From Lysinibacter cavernae (GTDB lineage Bacteria > Actinomycetota > Actinomycetes > Actinomycetales > Microbacteriaceae), in NCBI RefSeq assembly GCF_011758565.1, contig NZ_JAAMOX010000001.1, positions 124,001 through 188,000 on the forward strand: a stretch of DNA of 64,000 bases, read 5' to 3'. Below the pieces are notes generated by a model, which made no database searches, was not told the DNA's origin, and saw only the letters and a list, made by a program, of their open reading frames with translations. Numbering within the stretch: the first letter of the stretch is position 1; every line of letters starts with the position of its first letter. Below are positions 35,939-44,672 of this stretch, one piece after another. Position numbers and translations under genes: made by a program.

Positions 35939-36816
35939 GCTCGCTAACCGTGACCAAGAACGTGGCCGCTACAGATGCGGCCCCACAGATGCGGAAGCGC
36001 AGCAAGACCGGACGCGGCTATCGCATCTTCCGGGTGCTCGCACTCGTGTTTGTCATTGTGATGTTCATCGCTCCACTCGTTTGGATGGTGCTCGCGAGTC
36101 TCAAGACAAATGTCGACATTTACGACTCAAGCAAGACCTTCCTCTTCGACCCAACACTCGAAAACTACGGAACAGTCTTCGGCAGGGCCAACTATCTTGG
36201 CTACATCTTTAACAGCTTCTGGATCGGATTTGCCTCAACAGCGCTCTCGCTGTTGCTCGGTGTCCCGGCCGCCTACGCCATGAGTCGTTTTACGATGCAT
36301 AAGTCGGCCGTTGTGGTGCTGCTTGCTCGAGTGATTCCCGGGGTAAGCCTCTTGGTGCCGTGGTACTTCGTCTTCTCGCAGCTCAAGATGGTCGGTGGGT
36401 TTGGTGTGCTCATCCTCTCCCACATGTTTGTGGCGCTTCCGCTCATCGTGTACATCATGATGTCGTTCTTTGATTCGCTTCCCATCGAGCTTGAAGAGGC
36501 TGCGCAGGTCGACGGGCTCACTCCTATTGGCGCGTTCCTCCGGATCACGCTTCCGCTGTCTACCCCCGGAATTGCGACGGCCGGCATCCTGTCATTCATC
36601 TTCTCGTGGAACAACTTTATGTTCGCGTTAGTACTGTCGGGGTCAAAGACAAAAACCTTGCCGGTCGCCATCTTCGACTTTGTGGCCTACGCGAGCATCG
36701 ACTGGGGCGGGCTCATGGCGGCAGCCGTGGTCATCACCGTGCCGATCATGGTTATCTCGCTGTTCATGCAAAAATACGTGGTGTCTGGCCTCACCGCCGG
36801 TGCGACAAAGGGATAG
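35935..36816 (+). CDS. Sugar ABC transporter permease (MalG/UgpE-like)
   Basis: 293 residues from ATG 35935, overlapping the previous stop as ATGA. Six membrane helices; the EAA loop reads ELEEAAQVDGLTPIGAF and ends in ITLPLS. The Arg/Lys-rich N-terminus faces the cytoplasm. Second half of the heterodimeric translocation pore. Gene order (binding protein, MalF-like, MalG-like) is standard for CUT1 importers. Confidence 0.94.
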   Translation: MSSLTVTKNVAATDAAPQMRKRSKTGRGYRIFRVLALVFVIVMFIAPLVWMVLASLKTNVDIYDSSKTFLFDPTLENYGTVFGRANYLGYIFNSFWIGFASTALSLLLGVPAAYAMSRFTMHKSAVVVLLARVIPGVSLLVPWYFVFSQLKMVGGFGVLILSHMFVALPLIVYIMMSFFDSLPIELEEAAQVDGLTPIGAFLRITLPLSTPGIATAGILSFIFSWNNFMFALVLSGSKTKTLPVAIFDFVAYASIDWGGLMAAAVVITVPIMVISLFMQKYVVSGLTAGATKG

Positions 36817-36823
36817 GTGTGTG

Positions 36824-37348
36824 ATGAATAACCAACGCTCAATCGTGGTCATGGGGGTGCAGGGGGCTGGGAAAAGCACCATTGGTAAAGCGCTCGGTAA
36901 ACGGCTCGAACTTGACTACGTTGACGGCGACGACCTGCACAGCGCTGAGAACAAAGGGCTCATGGCTGCAGGAGTTGCCCTGACAGACGCAGAACGCTGG
37001 CCATGGCTCGAAACCATCGGGAAGCGGTTTGCGGAGCATCCGCTCGGCATCGTTATTGTGTGTTCTGCGCTGAAGCGAGAATACCGCGACCTCCTGCGGA
37101 CCTACGAGCCCAACCTGTTTGTGGTTGACCCAGAGGGGCCAATCGAGCTCATCGAAGAGCGGATTAGCAAACGCCAACACGAATATATGCCTCCTGGGCT
37201 TTTGCGCTCGCAGTTTGAAACACTGCAACCGCTGCAGCCTGACGAACGCGGCATCATCGTTGATATAGCGCTTCCCGTTGAGCAGATTATTGATTCGATC
37301 GTTGCCGCGCTCGGTGATTCGGACCAACCGGCGGGGGAACCAGCATGA
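36824..37348 (+). CDS. Gluconokinase (GntK-like)
   Basis: 174 residues. Walker A GVQGAGKST, then YVDGDDLHSAENKGLMAAG in parts, the typical GntK phrase (DGDDLH..N..KM..G..L.D..R.PWL) with ALTDAERWPWLETI, and CSALKREYRDLLR. It phosphorylates gluconate to 6-phosphogluconate with ATP, or another short aldonate. ATG 36824; an in-frame GTG sits just before. It follows the permease by 7 bp and overlaps the dehydratase gene by 4 bp, so translation is coupled. Confidence 0.9.
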   Translation: MNNQRSIVVMGVQGAGKSTIGKALGKRLELDYVDGDDLHSAENKGLMAAGVALTDAERWPWLETIGKRFAEHPLGIVIVCSALKREYRDLLRTYEPNLFVVDPEGPIELIEERISKRQHEYMPPGLLRSQFETLQPLQPDERGIIVDIALPVEQIIDSIVAALGDSDQPAGEPA

Positions 37349-38490
37349 TCATCTCCCGTATTGAAACATTCCGTGTTGCGCCGCGATGGCTTTTTGTCCG
37401 CATCGAGACAGACACCGGTCTTATCGGCTGGGGAGAGGCCTCATTAGAGGGGCACACCGATGCTGTTCGCGCCACAGTAACGCAGTTCGCGGAGTACCTG
37501 CTCGGTACGGATCCTCAGCGTATTGAGGACCACTGGCAGGTCTTGACCAAGGGCGGCTTTTATCGTGGTGGCCCCGTGCTGGCAAGCGCAGTATCTGGCA
37601 TCGACCAGGCGCTCTGGGATTTGCTCGGCAAGGCGCTCAACGTGCCGGTCCACGTGCTGCTTGGAGGTGCGGTGCGCGACCGCATCCGCGTCTACGGATG
37701 GGTTGGTGGAGACGACCCAAGCGAAATCGAGGATGCCATCCGCGCGCAGCTTGAGGTTGGGCTCACAGCCGTCAAGATGAACGCGAGCGGCCGCATGGGC
37801 AAAAACGGCAGCGTCAGCGAAGTTGCCGGCGTTGTGGAGCGCGTTGCTGCAGCGCGTACCGTGCTCGGGCCAGATCGCGATGTGGCCGTGGATTTCCATG
37901 GACGATTCACGGCAGCAACCGTGCGAAGGGTTGCGCCACTGCTCGAAGAGCTCCACCCGTTCTTCCTTGAGGAGCCCGTGGTGCCAGAGAACTCGCACCT
38001 CATCGCAGACATCGCGCGTTCGACCTCGATCCCTGTGGCAACGGGCGAGCGGCTCTACAACCGGCAAGAATTCCTGCCGGTGCTGCAGGCAGGCATCGCC
38101 GTTGCCCAGCCGGACCTGTCGCACGCAGGCGGAATCTCGGAGGTTCGGCGCATCGCCGCGCTCGCCGAGGTCTACGACGTGCAGCTGGCCCCGCACTGCC
38201 CGCTCGGCCCGCTCGCGCTTGCTGCGTGTTTGCAAGTTGGCTTCGCGACGCCGAACTACCTGATCCAGGAGCAGAGCATAGGCATCCACTACAACAAGGG
38301 CGCCGAAGTGCTCGACTACGTGCTTGATACGTCGCCGCTGAAATTTGTTGAAGGTCATATCGAACGCCCAACCGGCCCCGGACTCGGAATCGAAATAGAC
38401 GAGGCCGCAGTGCGGGCCGCCGATGCACACCATGTCGATTGGCGATCGCCCGTATGGCGGCACTCCGACGGTTCCTTTTCAGAATGGTAG
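37345..38490 (+). CDS. dgoD: D-galactonate dehydratase
   Basis: 381 residues, enolase superfamily. The residues known from E. coli DgoD are at almost the same positions: Asp183 and His185 (AVDFHGRF), Glu209 (FFLEEPVVPEN), Glu235 (ATGERLYNR) and His284 (LAPHCPLGPL). It binds Mg and dehydrates D-galactonate to 2-keto-3-deoxy-D-galactonate. ATGA overlap with the gluconokinase gene. With the kinase and aldolase genes that follow it completes a De Ley-Doudoroff galactonate pathway. Confidence 0.93.
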   Translation: MIISRIETFRVAPRWLFVRIETDTGLIGWGEASLEGHTDAVRATVTQFAEYLLGTDPQRIEDHWQVLTKGGFYRGGPVLASAVSGIDQALWDLLGKALNVPVHVLLGGAVRDRIRVYGWVGGDDPSEIEDAIRAQLEVGLTAVKMNASGRMGKNGSVSEVAGVVERVAAARTVLGPDRDVAVDFHGRFTAATVRRVAPLLEELHPFFLEEPVVPENSHLIADIARSTSIPVATGERLYNRQEFLPVLQAGIAVAQPDLSHAGGISEVRRIAALAEVYDVQLAPHCPLGPLALAACLQVGFATPNYLIQEQSIGIHYNKGAEVLDYVLDTSPLKFVEGHIERPTGPGLGIEIDEAAVRAADAHHVDWRSPVWRHSDGSFSEW

Positions 38491-38527
38491 ACCTCGCGCC
38501 ATCCGCCCCAATCGAAAGGGACAACGT

Positions 38528-39154
38528 ATGTCTCTCATGAATGAACTTAACCAGCACCGACTCGTCGCCATTGTGCGTGGGACGGATGCCGATGCCTCGA
38601 TTGCCGCTTCGCTCACGCTGCTCGAGGCCGGCCTTCGTGTGCTAGAGATAGCGATTACAACGCCCGACGCACTGCGGGTGATCGAAACGGTTGCCAAACA
38701 AGCGCCCGCAGACGCCTGGATTGGCGCGGGAACTGTTCTTGAGCCTGAACAGGTCGTGAGTGTGCGAGAAGCCGGTGCTCGGTTCATCGTGACGCCGGCC
38801 GTCACACGTTCAATCGCGTTTGCGGCCGAGCGAGGAATCCCCTCGCTGTGTGGGGCGTACACTGCGACCGAGGCGCTTGACGCCATGGACCGCGGGGCGA
38901 GCGCGGTTAAACTGTTTCCCGCGTTTGTGGGTGGGCCCAAATACCTCACGGCGCTGCGCGAGCCCCTGCCAAATATCCCATTCATTCCCGTTGGTGGGGT
39001 CGGGGCCGATCAGGTAGCCGAGTATTTCGAGCGAGGTGCTGTTGCGCTTGGCCTCGGTGGGCCGTTGCTCGGAGACGCGGCAAAGGGTGGCGACCTCGAG
39101 GCGCTCCGTGCACGGGCAACGGCGTTTATCGCCGCAGAGCAGGCCACCCGATGA
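38528..39154 (+). CDS. 2-keto-3-deoxy-6-phosphogluconate/galactonate aldolase
   Basis: 208 residues from ATG 38528 with AAAGG upstream. Class I aldolase of the Eda/DgoA type: VAIVRG at 13-18, catalytic Glu40 (RVLEIAITT), GAGTVLEPEQV, FIVTPAVT and the Schiff-base Lys128 (SAVKLFPA). It splits KDPG or KDPGal to pyruvate and glyceraldehyde 3-phosphate. ATGA overlap with the kinase gene. The context with DgoD favours the galactonate form (DgoA), but either epimer is possible. Confidence 0.93.
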   Translation: MSLMNELNQHRLVAIVRGTDADASIAASLTLLEAGLRVLEIAITTPDALRVIETVAKQAPADAWIGAGTVLEPEQVVSVREAGARFIVTPAVTRSIAFAAERGIPSLCGAYTATEALDAMDRGASAVKLFPAFVGGPKYLTALREPLPNIPFIPVGGVGADQVAEYFERGAVALGLGGPLLGDAAKGGDLEALRARATAFIAAEQATR

Positions 39155-40110
39155 GCGCGCTCGCTCCAGTCGATGTTCTTACCTTCGGCGAGGCGCTCGG
39201 CTCGTTCCGGGCTCCGGCCCGGCTCAGGATGGGCGGCGGAATCAACCTCGATGTCGCCGGGGCCGAACTCAACGTCGCCATTGGCCTCGCGCGGCTCGGG
39301 CACAGCGTGCGTTGGGCGTCAAAGGTGGGGGCCGACGAGATCGGTGAGCTCACCCTCCGAACCCTGCTGGCTGAGCGAGTGCTGGTGGATTCTGTTGTGC
39401 GGGACCCCGCGCATCCATCAGCCCTCATGCTGGTTGATAAGCCACGGGCTGACCAGGCGAGAGTGCAGTACTACCGAACAGATTCGGCGGCGTCGACTCT
39501 CGCCGAGAGCGACCTTGTGCCAGCGCTTGCTGCCAAGCCCCGCATTGTGCACGCGACTGGCATCACTGCGGCGCTCTCCAAGAGCGCTTCCTCGGCTACC
39601 ACCTTTGCGCTCCGCACCGCGGTCGCTCAGGGTGCGATCGTGAGTTTTGACGTGAATCACCGATCGCAGCTGTGGAGTGCCGAGACGGCGATTTCGGTCA
39701 TCGGGAAGTTCATCCCCTTTATCTCGGTGCTTGTTGCCTCGGCCGACGAGCTTCCGTTGGCGGCCGGCGGAGAGACTGACGAACAGGTTGCGGTTGAGCA
39801 GTTGATTGCAGGTGGAATCTCGGAGGTTGTGGTGAAACGTGGCGCTGACGGGGCAACTGCGTACTCGGCGGCTGGCCGCCAAGACGCTGATGCCTTTCGA
39901 GTCAGTGTTGTTGACACGATTGGGGCCGGGGATGCGTTTACCGCGGGCTACTTATCGGCAATGCTTGACGGCCTCGATATCGAGGCCCGCTTGCAGCGCG
40001 GCGTTGCCGCAGGGGCCTGTGCCGTTGGCTCAGCGAGTGACTGGCAGGCAGCCCCAGAACGAACAGAACTCGAACGCCTACTGACCGCAGCAGACGACGT
40101 CGCACGCTAA
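39151..40110 (+). CDS. PfkB-family 2-keto-3-deoxy-sugar-acid kinase
   Basis: 319 residues. PfkB signature 1 appears as GGGINLDVAGAELNVAIGLARLG in parts (from residue 28) and signature 2 as DTIGAGDAFTAGYL with catalytic Asp261. FDVNHR at 166-171 is common in 2-keto-3-deoxygluconate kinases. It phosphorylates the 2-keto-3-deoxy acid produced by the dehydratases to feed the aldolase encoded just upstream. ATG overlaps the aldolase stop (ATGA). A 72-nt hairpin follows 6 bp after the stop. Confidence 0.9.
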   Translation: MSALAPVDVLTFGEALGSFRAPARLRMGGGINLDVAGAELNVAIGLARLGHSVRWASKVGADEIGELTLRTLLAERVLVDSVVRDPAHPSALMLVDKPRADQARVQYYRTDSAASTLAESDLVPALAAKPRIVHATGITAALSKSASSATTFALRTAVAQGAIVSFDVNHRSQLWSAETAISVIGKFIPFISVLVASADELPLAAGGETDEQVAVEQLIAGGISEVVVKRGADGATAYSAAGRQDADAFRVSVVDTIGAGDAFTAGYLSAMLDGLDIEARLQRGVAAGACAVGSASDWQAAPERTELERLLTAADDVAR

Positions 40111-40116
40111 CCACGA

Positions 40117-40188
40117 ACCTGCATCTATTTGCGAGTTTCTGCTGAAAATGACGCATTTTCCCGCAGAAAGTCGCAAATAGATGCAGGT
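40117..40188 (+). repeat. 72-nt near-perfect intergenic palindrome (26-bp arms)
   Basis: The arm 40117-40142 (ACCTGCATCTATTTGCGA at its outer end) pairs with 40163-40188 at 25 of 26 positions. The 20-nt loop itself contains GAAAATG/CATTTTC. It separates the galactonate genes from manD in the same direction, so it may end or attenuate transcription or stabilise the upstream mRNA. Compare the 26-bp-arm element at 61071-61140, which also begins CCTGCATC. Confidence 0.9.
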
Positions 40189-40207
40189 GTAACTAGGAGA
40201 AGAACAC

Positions 40208-41437
40208 ATGAGAATCGAGAACGCCGAAGTTATCGTCACGAGTCCTGACCGGAACTTCGTGACCCTTCGCCTGACCACAAGCGACGGGCACGTTGGCATC
40301 GGGGATGCAACCCTGAACGGTCGAGAGATGGCCGTGGCTGCCTACCTGTCGGAGCACGTTGTGCCCCTCCTCATCAACCGCGATGCTCACCGCATTGAGG
40401 ACACCTGGCAGTTCCTCTACCGCAGCGCATACTGGCGCCGCGGCCCCGTCACGATGGCGGCAATTGCTGCGGTTGACATGGCGCTCTGGGATATCAAGGG
40501 CAAGGCCGCTGGGATGCCCGTGTACCAGCTGCTTGGGGGCGCGAGCCGCAACGGCATCCGGGCATACGGCCATGCAAGCGGGCGCGACCTGCCCGAGCTG
40601 TTTGACTCGATTCGCAAGCACCAGGATCTTGGCTACCAGGCCATCCGCGTGCAGACTGCCGTTCCCGGCCTGAAATCCGTCTACGGCGTTGCCGCCCAGG
40701 CGCAGTCGAGCGGCAAACGCTACGACTACGAACCAGCCCAACGCGCCGCCTTGCCCGCAGAGGAAGACTGGGATACTCGCGCCTACCTCAAGCACCTGCC
40801 AACCGTCTTCGAGGCGGTTCGTTCGGAGTTTGGTGAGGACCTTCCGCTGCTGCACGACGGCCACCACCGCATGACCCCGATTCAGGCCGCAAAGCTTGGC
40901 AAAGCGCTTGAGCCGTATGACCTGTTTTGGCTCGAAGACTGCACGCCCGCAGAGAACCAGGAAGCGCTGCGTCTTGTGCGTCAGCACACCACAACCCCGC
41001 TGGCAATTGGTGAGGTTTTCAACACCGTGTGGGACTACCAGACGCTCATTACCGAACAGCTCATCGACTACGTTCGCTCGGCTGTGACGCACACCGGGGG
41101 AATCTCTCCGATGAAGAAGATCCTCGACTTTGCGGCGCAGTACCAAATCAAATCTGGCATCCACGGTCCAACCGATATTTCACCGGTTGGGATGGCAGCT
41201 GCCCTCCACCTTGATCTGTCGATCCACAATTTTGGTATCCAGGAGTACATGCAGCACGGCGACGCCACCAACTTGGTCTTTGAGCAGTCGTTTACATTTG
41301 TTGACGGCTACCTGCACCCGGGCGACAAGCCAGGGCTCGGCGTTGAACTCAACGTGGATGAGGCCGGCAAGTACCCATACCAAACCGCGTATCTGCCCTA
41401 CAACCGCCTGCATGACGGCACCGTTCACGACTGGTAG
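40208..41437 (+). CDS. ManD-type D-mannonate dehydratase (enolase superfamily)
   Basis: 409 residues. Residues typical of ManD enzymes are seen: Arg147 (AIRVQT), Tyr159 (SVYGVA), metal ligands Asp217 (HDGHHR, with His219 as acid/base), Glu243 ([11 protein letters not shown]) and Glu269 (AIGEVFN), and [10 protein letters not shown] near the C-terminus. ManD dehydrates D-mannonate to 2-keto-3-deoxygluconate; low-activity paralogues (RspA-like) look similar, so activity is likely but not proven. The product would enter the same kinase and aldolase steps as the galactonate product. ATG 40208 with AGGAGA upstream. Confidence 0.85.
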   Translation: MRIENAEVIVTSPDRNFVTLRLTTSDGHVGIGDATLNGREMAVAAYLSEHVVPLLINRDAHRIEDTWQFLYRSAYWRRGPVTMAAIAAVDMALWDIKGKAAGMPVYQLLGGASRNGIRAYGHASGRDLPELFDSIRKHQDLGYQAIRVQTAVPGLKSVYGVAAQAQSSGKRYDYEPAQRAALPAEEDWDTRAYLKHLPTVFEAVRSEFGEDLPLLHDGHHRMTPIQAAKLGKALEPYDLFWLEDCTPAENQEALRLVRQHTTTPLAIGEVFNTVWDYQTLITEQLIDYVRSAVTHTGGISPMKKILDFAAQYQIKSGIHGPTDISPVGMAAALHLDLSIHNFGIQEYMQHGDATNLVFEQSFTFVDGYLHPGDKPGLGVELNVDEAGKYPYQTAYLPYNRLHDGTVHDW

Positions 41438-41445
41438 GGGCCACC

Positions 41446-42456
41446 ATGATTGCATCATCAACTATGCTCGCCGTGCTCAAAACGAGGGTCGGCGAAGACA
41501 GCGTCGAACTTGCCGAAGTTCCACTGCCAACGCCCGGTGCCGGCGAGGCGCTGCTCAGGGTCGTTGCGACCGGCATCTGCGGAACCGATGTGCACATCGC
41601 GCATGACGAGTACCCGTGCGAGCCCCCCGTTGTGATGGGTCACGAGATCCTTGGCGAAGTTGTCGCCGTTGGAACGGAATCCGACCGGCACTGGCTTGGA
41701 GCGAGAGTAGCCTGCGAAACCTATTACGCAACGTGCGAGCGTTGCGACTGGTGTCGTGACGGCCGTCGTAACCTGTGCCCAAATCGGCGCTCGCTCGGTT
41801 CGTTTGTCAACGGCGGGTTTGCGTCTCAGGTTGTTATGCCAGTGCTCAACTTGCACAGGGTCCCGGATTCGGCTGGTTTGCTTGGGGGAGTGCTCGCCGA
41901 GCCGCTCGCCTGTGTTACGCAGTGCTTGCTCAACCCCGCGGCGGTGCAGGCCGGTGATCGAGTGCTTGTGACCGGTCCAGGCGCCATGGGCCAGGTTGCG
42001 GCTCAGGTCGCACGGGCGCTTGGCGGTCAGGTGACGCTGGCCGGATTGCCAAAGGATGCCGAACGGCTTGCGGTGGCCGAGGGGCTCGGGATGCTCACCA
42101 CAACGGAACGGCCAGACGACAGCGCCTTTGACGTGGTCATCGAGTGTTCCGGAAGCGCACCCGGCGCTGCCAACGCCCTCAGGGCGGCCCGCCGCGGCGG
42201 TCGGTACGTGCAGGTCGGCATCTTCGGCAACGAGGTCACGCTGCCATTCGATCTTGTGCTCTACAAAGAGCTCACGGTGAGCAGCGGGTTTGCCTCGACG
42301 GCGGAATCCTGGCGCGCGGCGATGGCCTTGCTTCAGCAGGGGCTCGTGAATCTTGAGCCGCTGGTCACCGCGCAGATTCCTCTTGCGGAGTTCTCGGAGG
42401 CCTTTGCCATGGCGATGCGCGGCGACGGGCTCAAGACGGTGGTTGTTCCCGGCTGA
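41446..42456 (+). CDS. Zinc-dependent polyol/aldonate dehydrogenase (MDR family)
   Basis: 336 residues. Catalytic zinc ligands Cys45 (GICGTD) and His66-Glu67 (GHE); structural zinc Cys97, Cys100, Cys103 and Cys111. The nucleotide site reads VLVTGPGAMGQVAAQVA. Closest in style to sorbitol, L-idonate and L-threonine dehydrogenases. In this operon it could oxidise a C5 or C6 hydroxyl of an aldonate (for example idonate or gulonate) and so feed the dehydratases. It starts 8 bp after the ManD gene, with AGGGG six bases upstream. Confidence 0.87.
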   Translation: MIASSTMLAVLKTRVGEDSVELAEVPLPTPGAGEALLRVVATGICGTDVHIAHDEYPCEPPVVMGHEILGEVVAVGTESDRHWLGARVACETYYATCERCDWCRDGRRNLCPNRRSLGSFVNGGFASQVVMPVLNLHRVPDSAGLLGGVLAEPLACVTQCLLNPAAVQAGDRVLVTGPGAMGQVAAQVARALGGQVTLAGLPKDAERLAVAEGLGMLTTTERPDDSAFDVVIECSGSAPGAANALRAARRGGRYVQVGIFGNEVTLPFDLVLYKELTVSSGFASTAESWRAAMALLQQGLVNLEPLVTAQIPLAEFSEAFAMAMRGDGLKTVVVPG

Positions 42457-42506
42457 GCGCCGATATTTCGCCGTGTTACCGCGCCCCTGTTGGCCCGCTC
42501 TTCGCG

Positions 42507-42520
42507 TTGGTACGTTACAA
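42507..42520. promoter_or_regulatory. Candidate GntR site upstream of the M20 gene
   Basis: TTGGTACGTTACAA resembles the TTTGTACTTACAAA dyad in front of the UTRA regulator gene, with one extra central base and one mismatch. It lies 31 bp before the start of the amidohydrolase gene. Confidence 0.3.
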
Positions 42521-42551
42521 CAAACCACCAACACGAGAGCAGGCCAACACT

Positions 42552-43868
42552 ATGACGCGCACCCCAACCGACCCGTTTGACGTCTACACCGAGTACGGGC
42601 GTACCCAGGGGAACACTCGGGTCGTTGGCACGGCTGAATCTGCTTTTCGCGGCGCGGATGCGAGCATCCATTCCAGGATTGCGCAGAAGATTGGCGACCT
42701 TCGTCCGCGCCTGCACGAGCTGGTCGTGGACCTGTATGAGCACCCAGAAATAGCCTTTGCCGAACACCGTTCGGTCGAGCAGATTGCGGCCCTGCTGAAG
42801 GAACAGGGTGTTGAAGTGACCGTCGGCACATTTGGCCTTGACACCTCGTTTGTTGCAACGGCCGGTTCTGGCTCACCCCATTTTGCCGTCATCGCTGAGT
42901 ATGACTCGCTTCCTGGGGTTGGACACGCCTGCGGCCACAACATCATCTCTGGCATCGGCGTTGGAGCCTTCCTCGCCCTCCGCGAGGTTGTTGGCGAGAT
43001 TGGCGGAACTGTCTCGCTCATCGGCACGCCCGCCGAAGAAGCCGGCGGCGGCAAAGAACTCATCATTCGTGCCGGCGGATTCGATGACGTGGATGCCGCC
43101 GGCATGGTGCACCCGAGCGCGGGCTCGTCGCCGTCCCCGATTTACGATCAGCCTTCGAGCGGCGTTCGTCGTGTTGCGGTCACGTACCACGGCAGGGCTT
43201 CCCACGCGGCCGGCAGCCCGTACCTTGGGCTTAACGCGCTCGATGCGGTTGTTACGGCTTATCAGAGCATTGCGCAGCTGCGCCAGCACATCCTGCCGAT
43301 CGATCGGCTGCACGGGGTCATTACCGACGGCGGAAGCGTGCCAAACGTTGTGCCAGAGGTTGCGTCTGCGCTGTTCTTTGTTCGTTCCACAGAGATTGAC
43401 ACCCTGAAGGTGTTGACCGAGCGCGTTGTTGACGTGCTTGAGGCAGCCGCGCTCGCAACGGGGACGCGCGCCGAGATCACGGTTGACCCTGAGCCGCCGT
43501 ACCTTCCCTATGTTGGCAACGTGGAACTTCTCAAGCGCTGGGCCGGGCACCTGACTGAGCGTGGCCGCGAGGTGCCGCTCGTCCCCGCATCCGTTCGCCA
43601 GGGTGGACCGTCGACGGATATGGGCAACGTGAGCCAGTACATCCCGGCAATTCAGCCTGCGCTTGGGCTTGGCGCTGCGGCGGGCATCTCCCCGCACAAC
43701 GCGGCATTTGCCGATATTACGGTTCTCGACCCGGCAATCGACGCCCTTGTGGATGCGGCAACCGCGCTCGCAGGGGCGGCGGCCGACTACCTGTCGGACC
43801 CGTCCCTGCGCGAAGCAGTTCACGCGGAGTTTGAGGCCCGCGGCGGCCGAGTCCGCTGGGAGGACTAA
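42552..43868 (+). CDS. M20 family metallo-amidohydrolase
   Basis: 438 residues from ATG 42552. Motifs of the M20D (AbgB/aminoacylase-like) branch: RLHELVVDLYEHPEIAFAE in parts, GVGHACGHN (His125, Cys127, His129), TPAEEAGGGKE (catalytic Glu162/163), GRASHAAGSPYLGLNAL in parts. These enzymes cleave N-acyl amino acids or p-aminobenzoyl-glutamate-type amides using two metals. Its presence after sugar-acid genes is unexpected; the incoming substrate may carry an amide-linked group, or the gene may simply be a neighbour with its own promoter. A terminator follows. Confidence 0.87.
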   Translation: MTRTPTDPFDVYTEYGRTQGNTRVVGTAESAFRGADASIHSRIAQKIGDLRPRLHELVVDLYEHPEIAFAEHRSVEQIAALLKEQGVEVTVGTFGLDTSFVATAGSGSPHFAVIAEYDSLPGVGHACGHNIISGIGVGAFLALREVVGEIGGTVSLIGTPAEEAGGGKELIIRAGGFDDVDAAGMVHPSAGSSPSPIYDQPSSGVRRVAVTYHGRASHAAGSPYLGLNALDAVVTAYQSIAQLRQHILPIDRLHGVITDGGSVPNVVPEVASALFFVRSTEIDTLKVLTERVVDVLEAAALATGTRAEITVDPEPPYLPYVGNVELLKRWAGHLTERGREVPLVPASVRQGGPSTDMGNVSQYIPAIQPALGLGAAAGISPHNAAFADITVLDPAIDALVDAATALAGAAADYLSDPSLREAVHAEFEARGGRVRWED

Positions 43869-43891
43869 CCAGTAGCCCTCATCGATTCAGC

Positions 43892-43929
43892 AAAAACCGC
43901 TCCAAACCGTTGGGTTTGGAGCGGTTTTT
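43892..43929. terminator. Bidirectional terminator
   Basis: AAAAACCGCTCCAAACC and GGTTTGGAGCGGTTTTT form a perfect 17-bp stem with loop GTTG, with A and T runs on the two sides, between the convergent M20 and VOC genes. Confidence 0.95.
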
Positions 43930-43944
43930 GTCTACCTGATGATG

Positions 43945-44589
43945 CTAGGAAAGGGTTATGCGGCCCTTTGGGGTGTCGATCACGAGCTCGAGCGACGGCT
44001 CGTCGGCCTGCTCCACAACGATGTCAACGCCAAGCTGTTCGAGCGTTGCGCGAGTCTTTTCTGGGTTGGGCGTGCGGGCGATGAGGCTCACCAGCTCAAC
44101 CGTTGGTTTGGTGGTTGCACTCGGGTGCGGGGTGGTTCCCCAGTCGATGCTGAAGGGGATGGGCGAGACGGCTCCGTTGTGGTTGCCGGAGATAATGCGC
44201 CAGCTGAGCAGATCGCCTTCTGGTGTTTCGCGCGCGAGATCACCGATCTGATTTGGCTCAACGCCGGCATCCTTGAGCGCGACGGAGAAATCGTCGAGGC
44301 TTTCAGGACGCACGCTGTAGCCGGCCAGTCCCGGTTCGGTGCGCGTGTTGATGCCAAACACGTTGTTATCAAGTTTTTCGGTGCGCGCTGGGTTCGGCCC
44401 GATGATTTCGAGGTAGTGGATGCTTGGCTCACCGTTGACGGTGAACGTAACAAGACTGTTTGAGGTGCCGGTCACGTGGTCGCCACCGCGCTGCGGCGTG
44501 ACCCCCGTGAGTTCTTCGAAATAGGAGACGGCATCTGGGAGCGAATTGGAGGCGAGGACCACGTGGTCGAGGATGTTTGGAAACGTCAT
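43945..44589 (-). CDS. VOC-superfamily (glyoxalase-like) protein
   Basis: 214 residues from ATG 44589 (AGGA eight bases upstream). ILDHVVLASNSLPDAVSYFEE in parts, with a His near the N-terminus, opens the first beta-alpha-beta-beta-beta module, and TGVTPQRGGDHVTGTSN follows. The pattern matches the glyoxalase-like 3 group. No substrate can be assigned. It lies downstream of the two GntR genes on the same strand, so it may be co-regulated with the sugar-acid genes that it faces. Confidence 0.78.
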   Translation of the reverse strand: MTFPNILDHVVLASNSLPDAVSYFEELTGVTPQRGGDHVTGTSNSLVTFTVNGEPSIHYLEIIGPNPARTEKLDNNVFGINTRTEPGLAGYSVRPESLDDFSVALKDAGVEPNQIGDLARETPEGDLLSWRIISGNHNGAVSPIPFSIDWGTTPHPSATTKPTVELVSLIARTPNPEKTRATLEQLGVDIVVEQADEPSLELVIDTPKGRITLS

Positions 44590-44672
44590 GGCATAATCCT
44601 GAGGCCGACGGCATCCGGTCACAAGAGATGTTGCTGAATGCGTCAGTTTGAGTCGAAACGCGTCGAAACGCT

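Noticed and set aside
37444-38463. 339-codon open frame opposite dgoD
   Set aside because: dgoD shows every catalytic residue and couples to its neighbours; the reverse frame is a shadow.
40193-41164. 323-codon open frame opposite the ManD gene
   Set aside because: Shadow of a gene with complete catalytic residues.
41458-42534. 358-codon open frame opposite the zinc dehydrogenase
   Set aside because: Shadow; no family features and no start signals.
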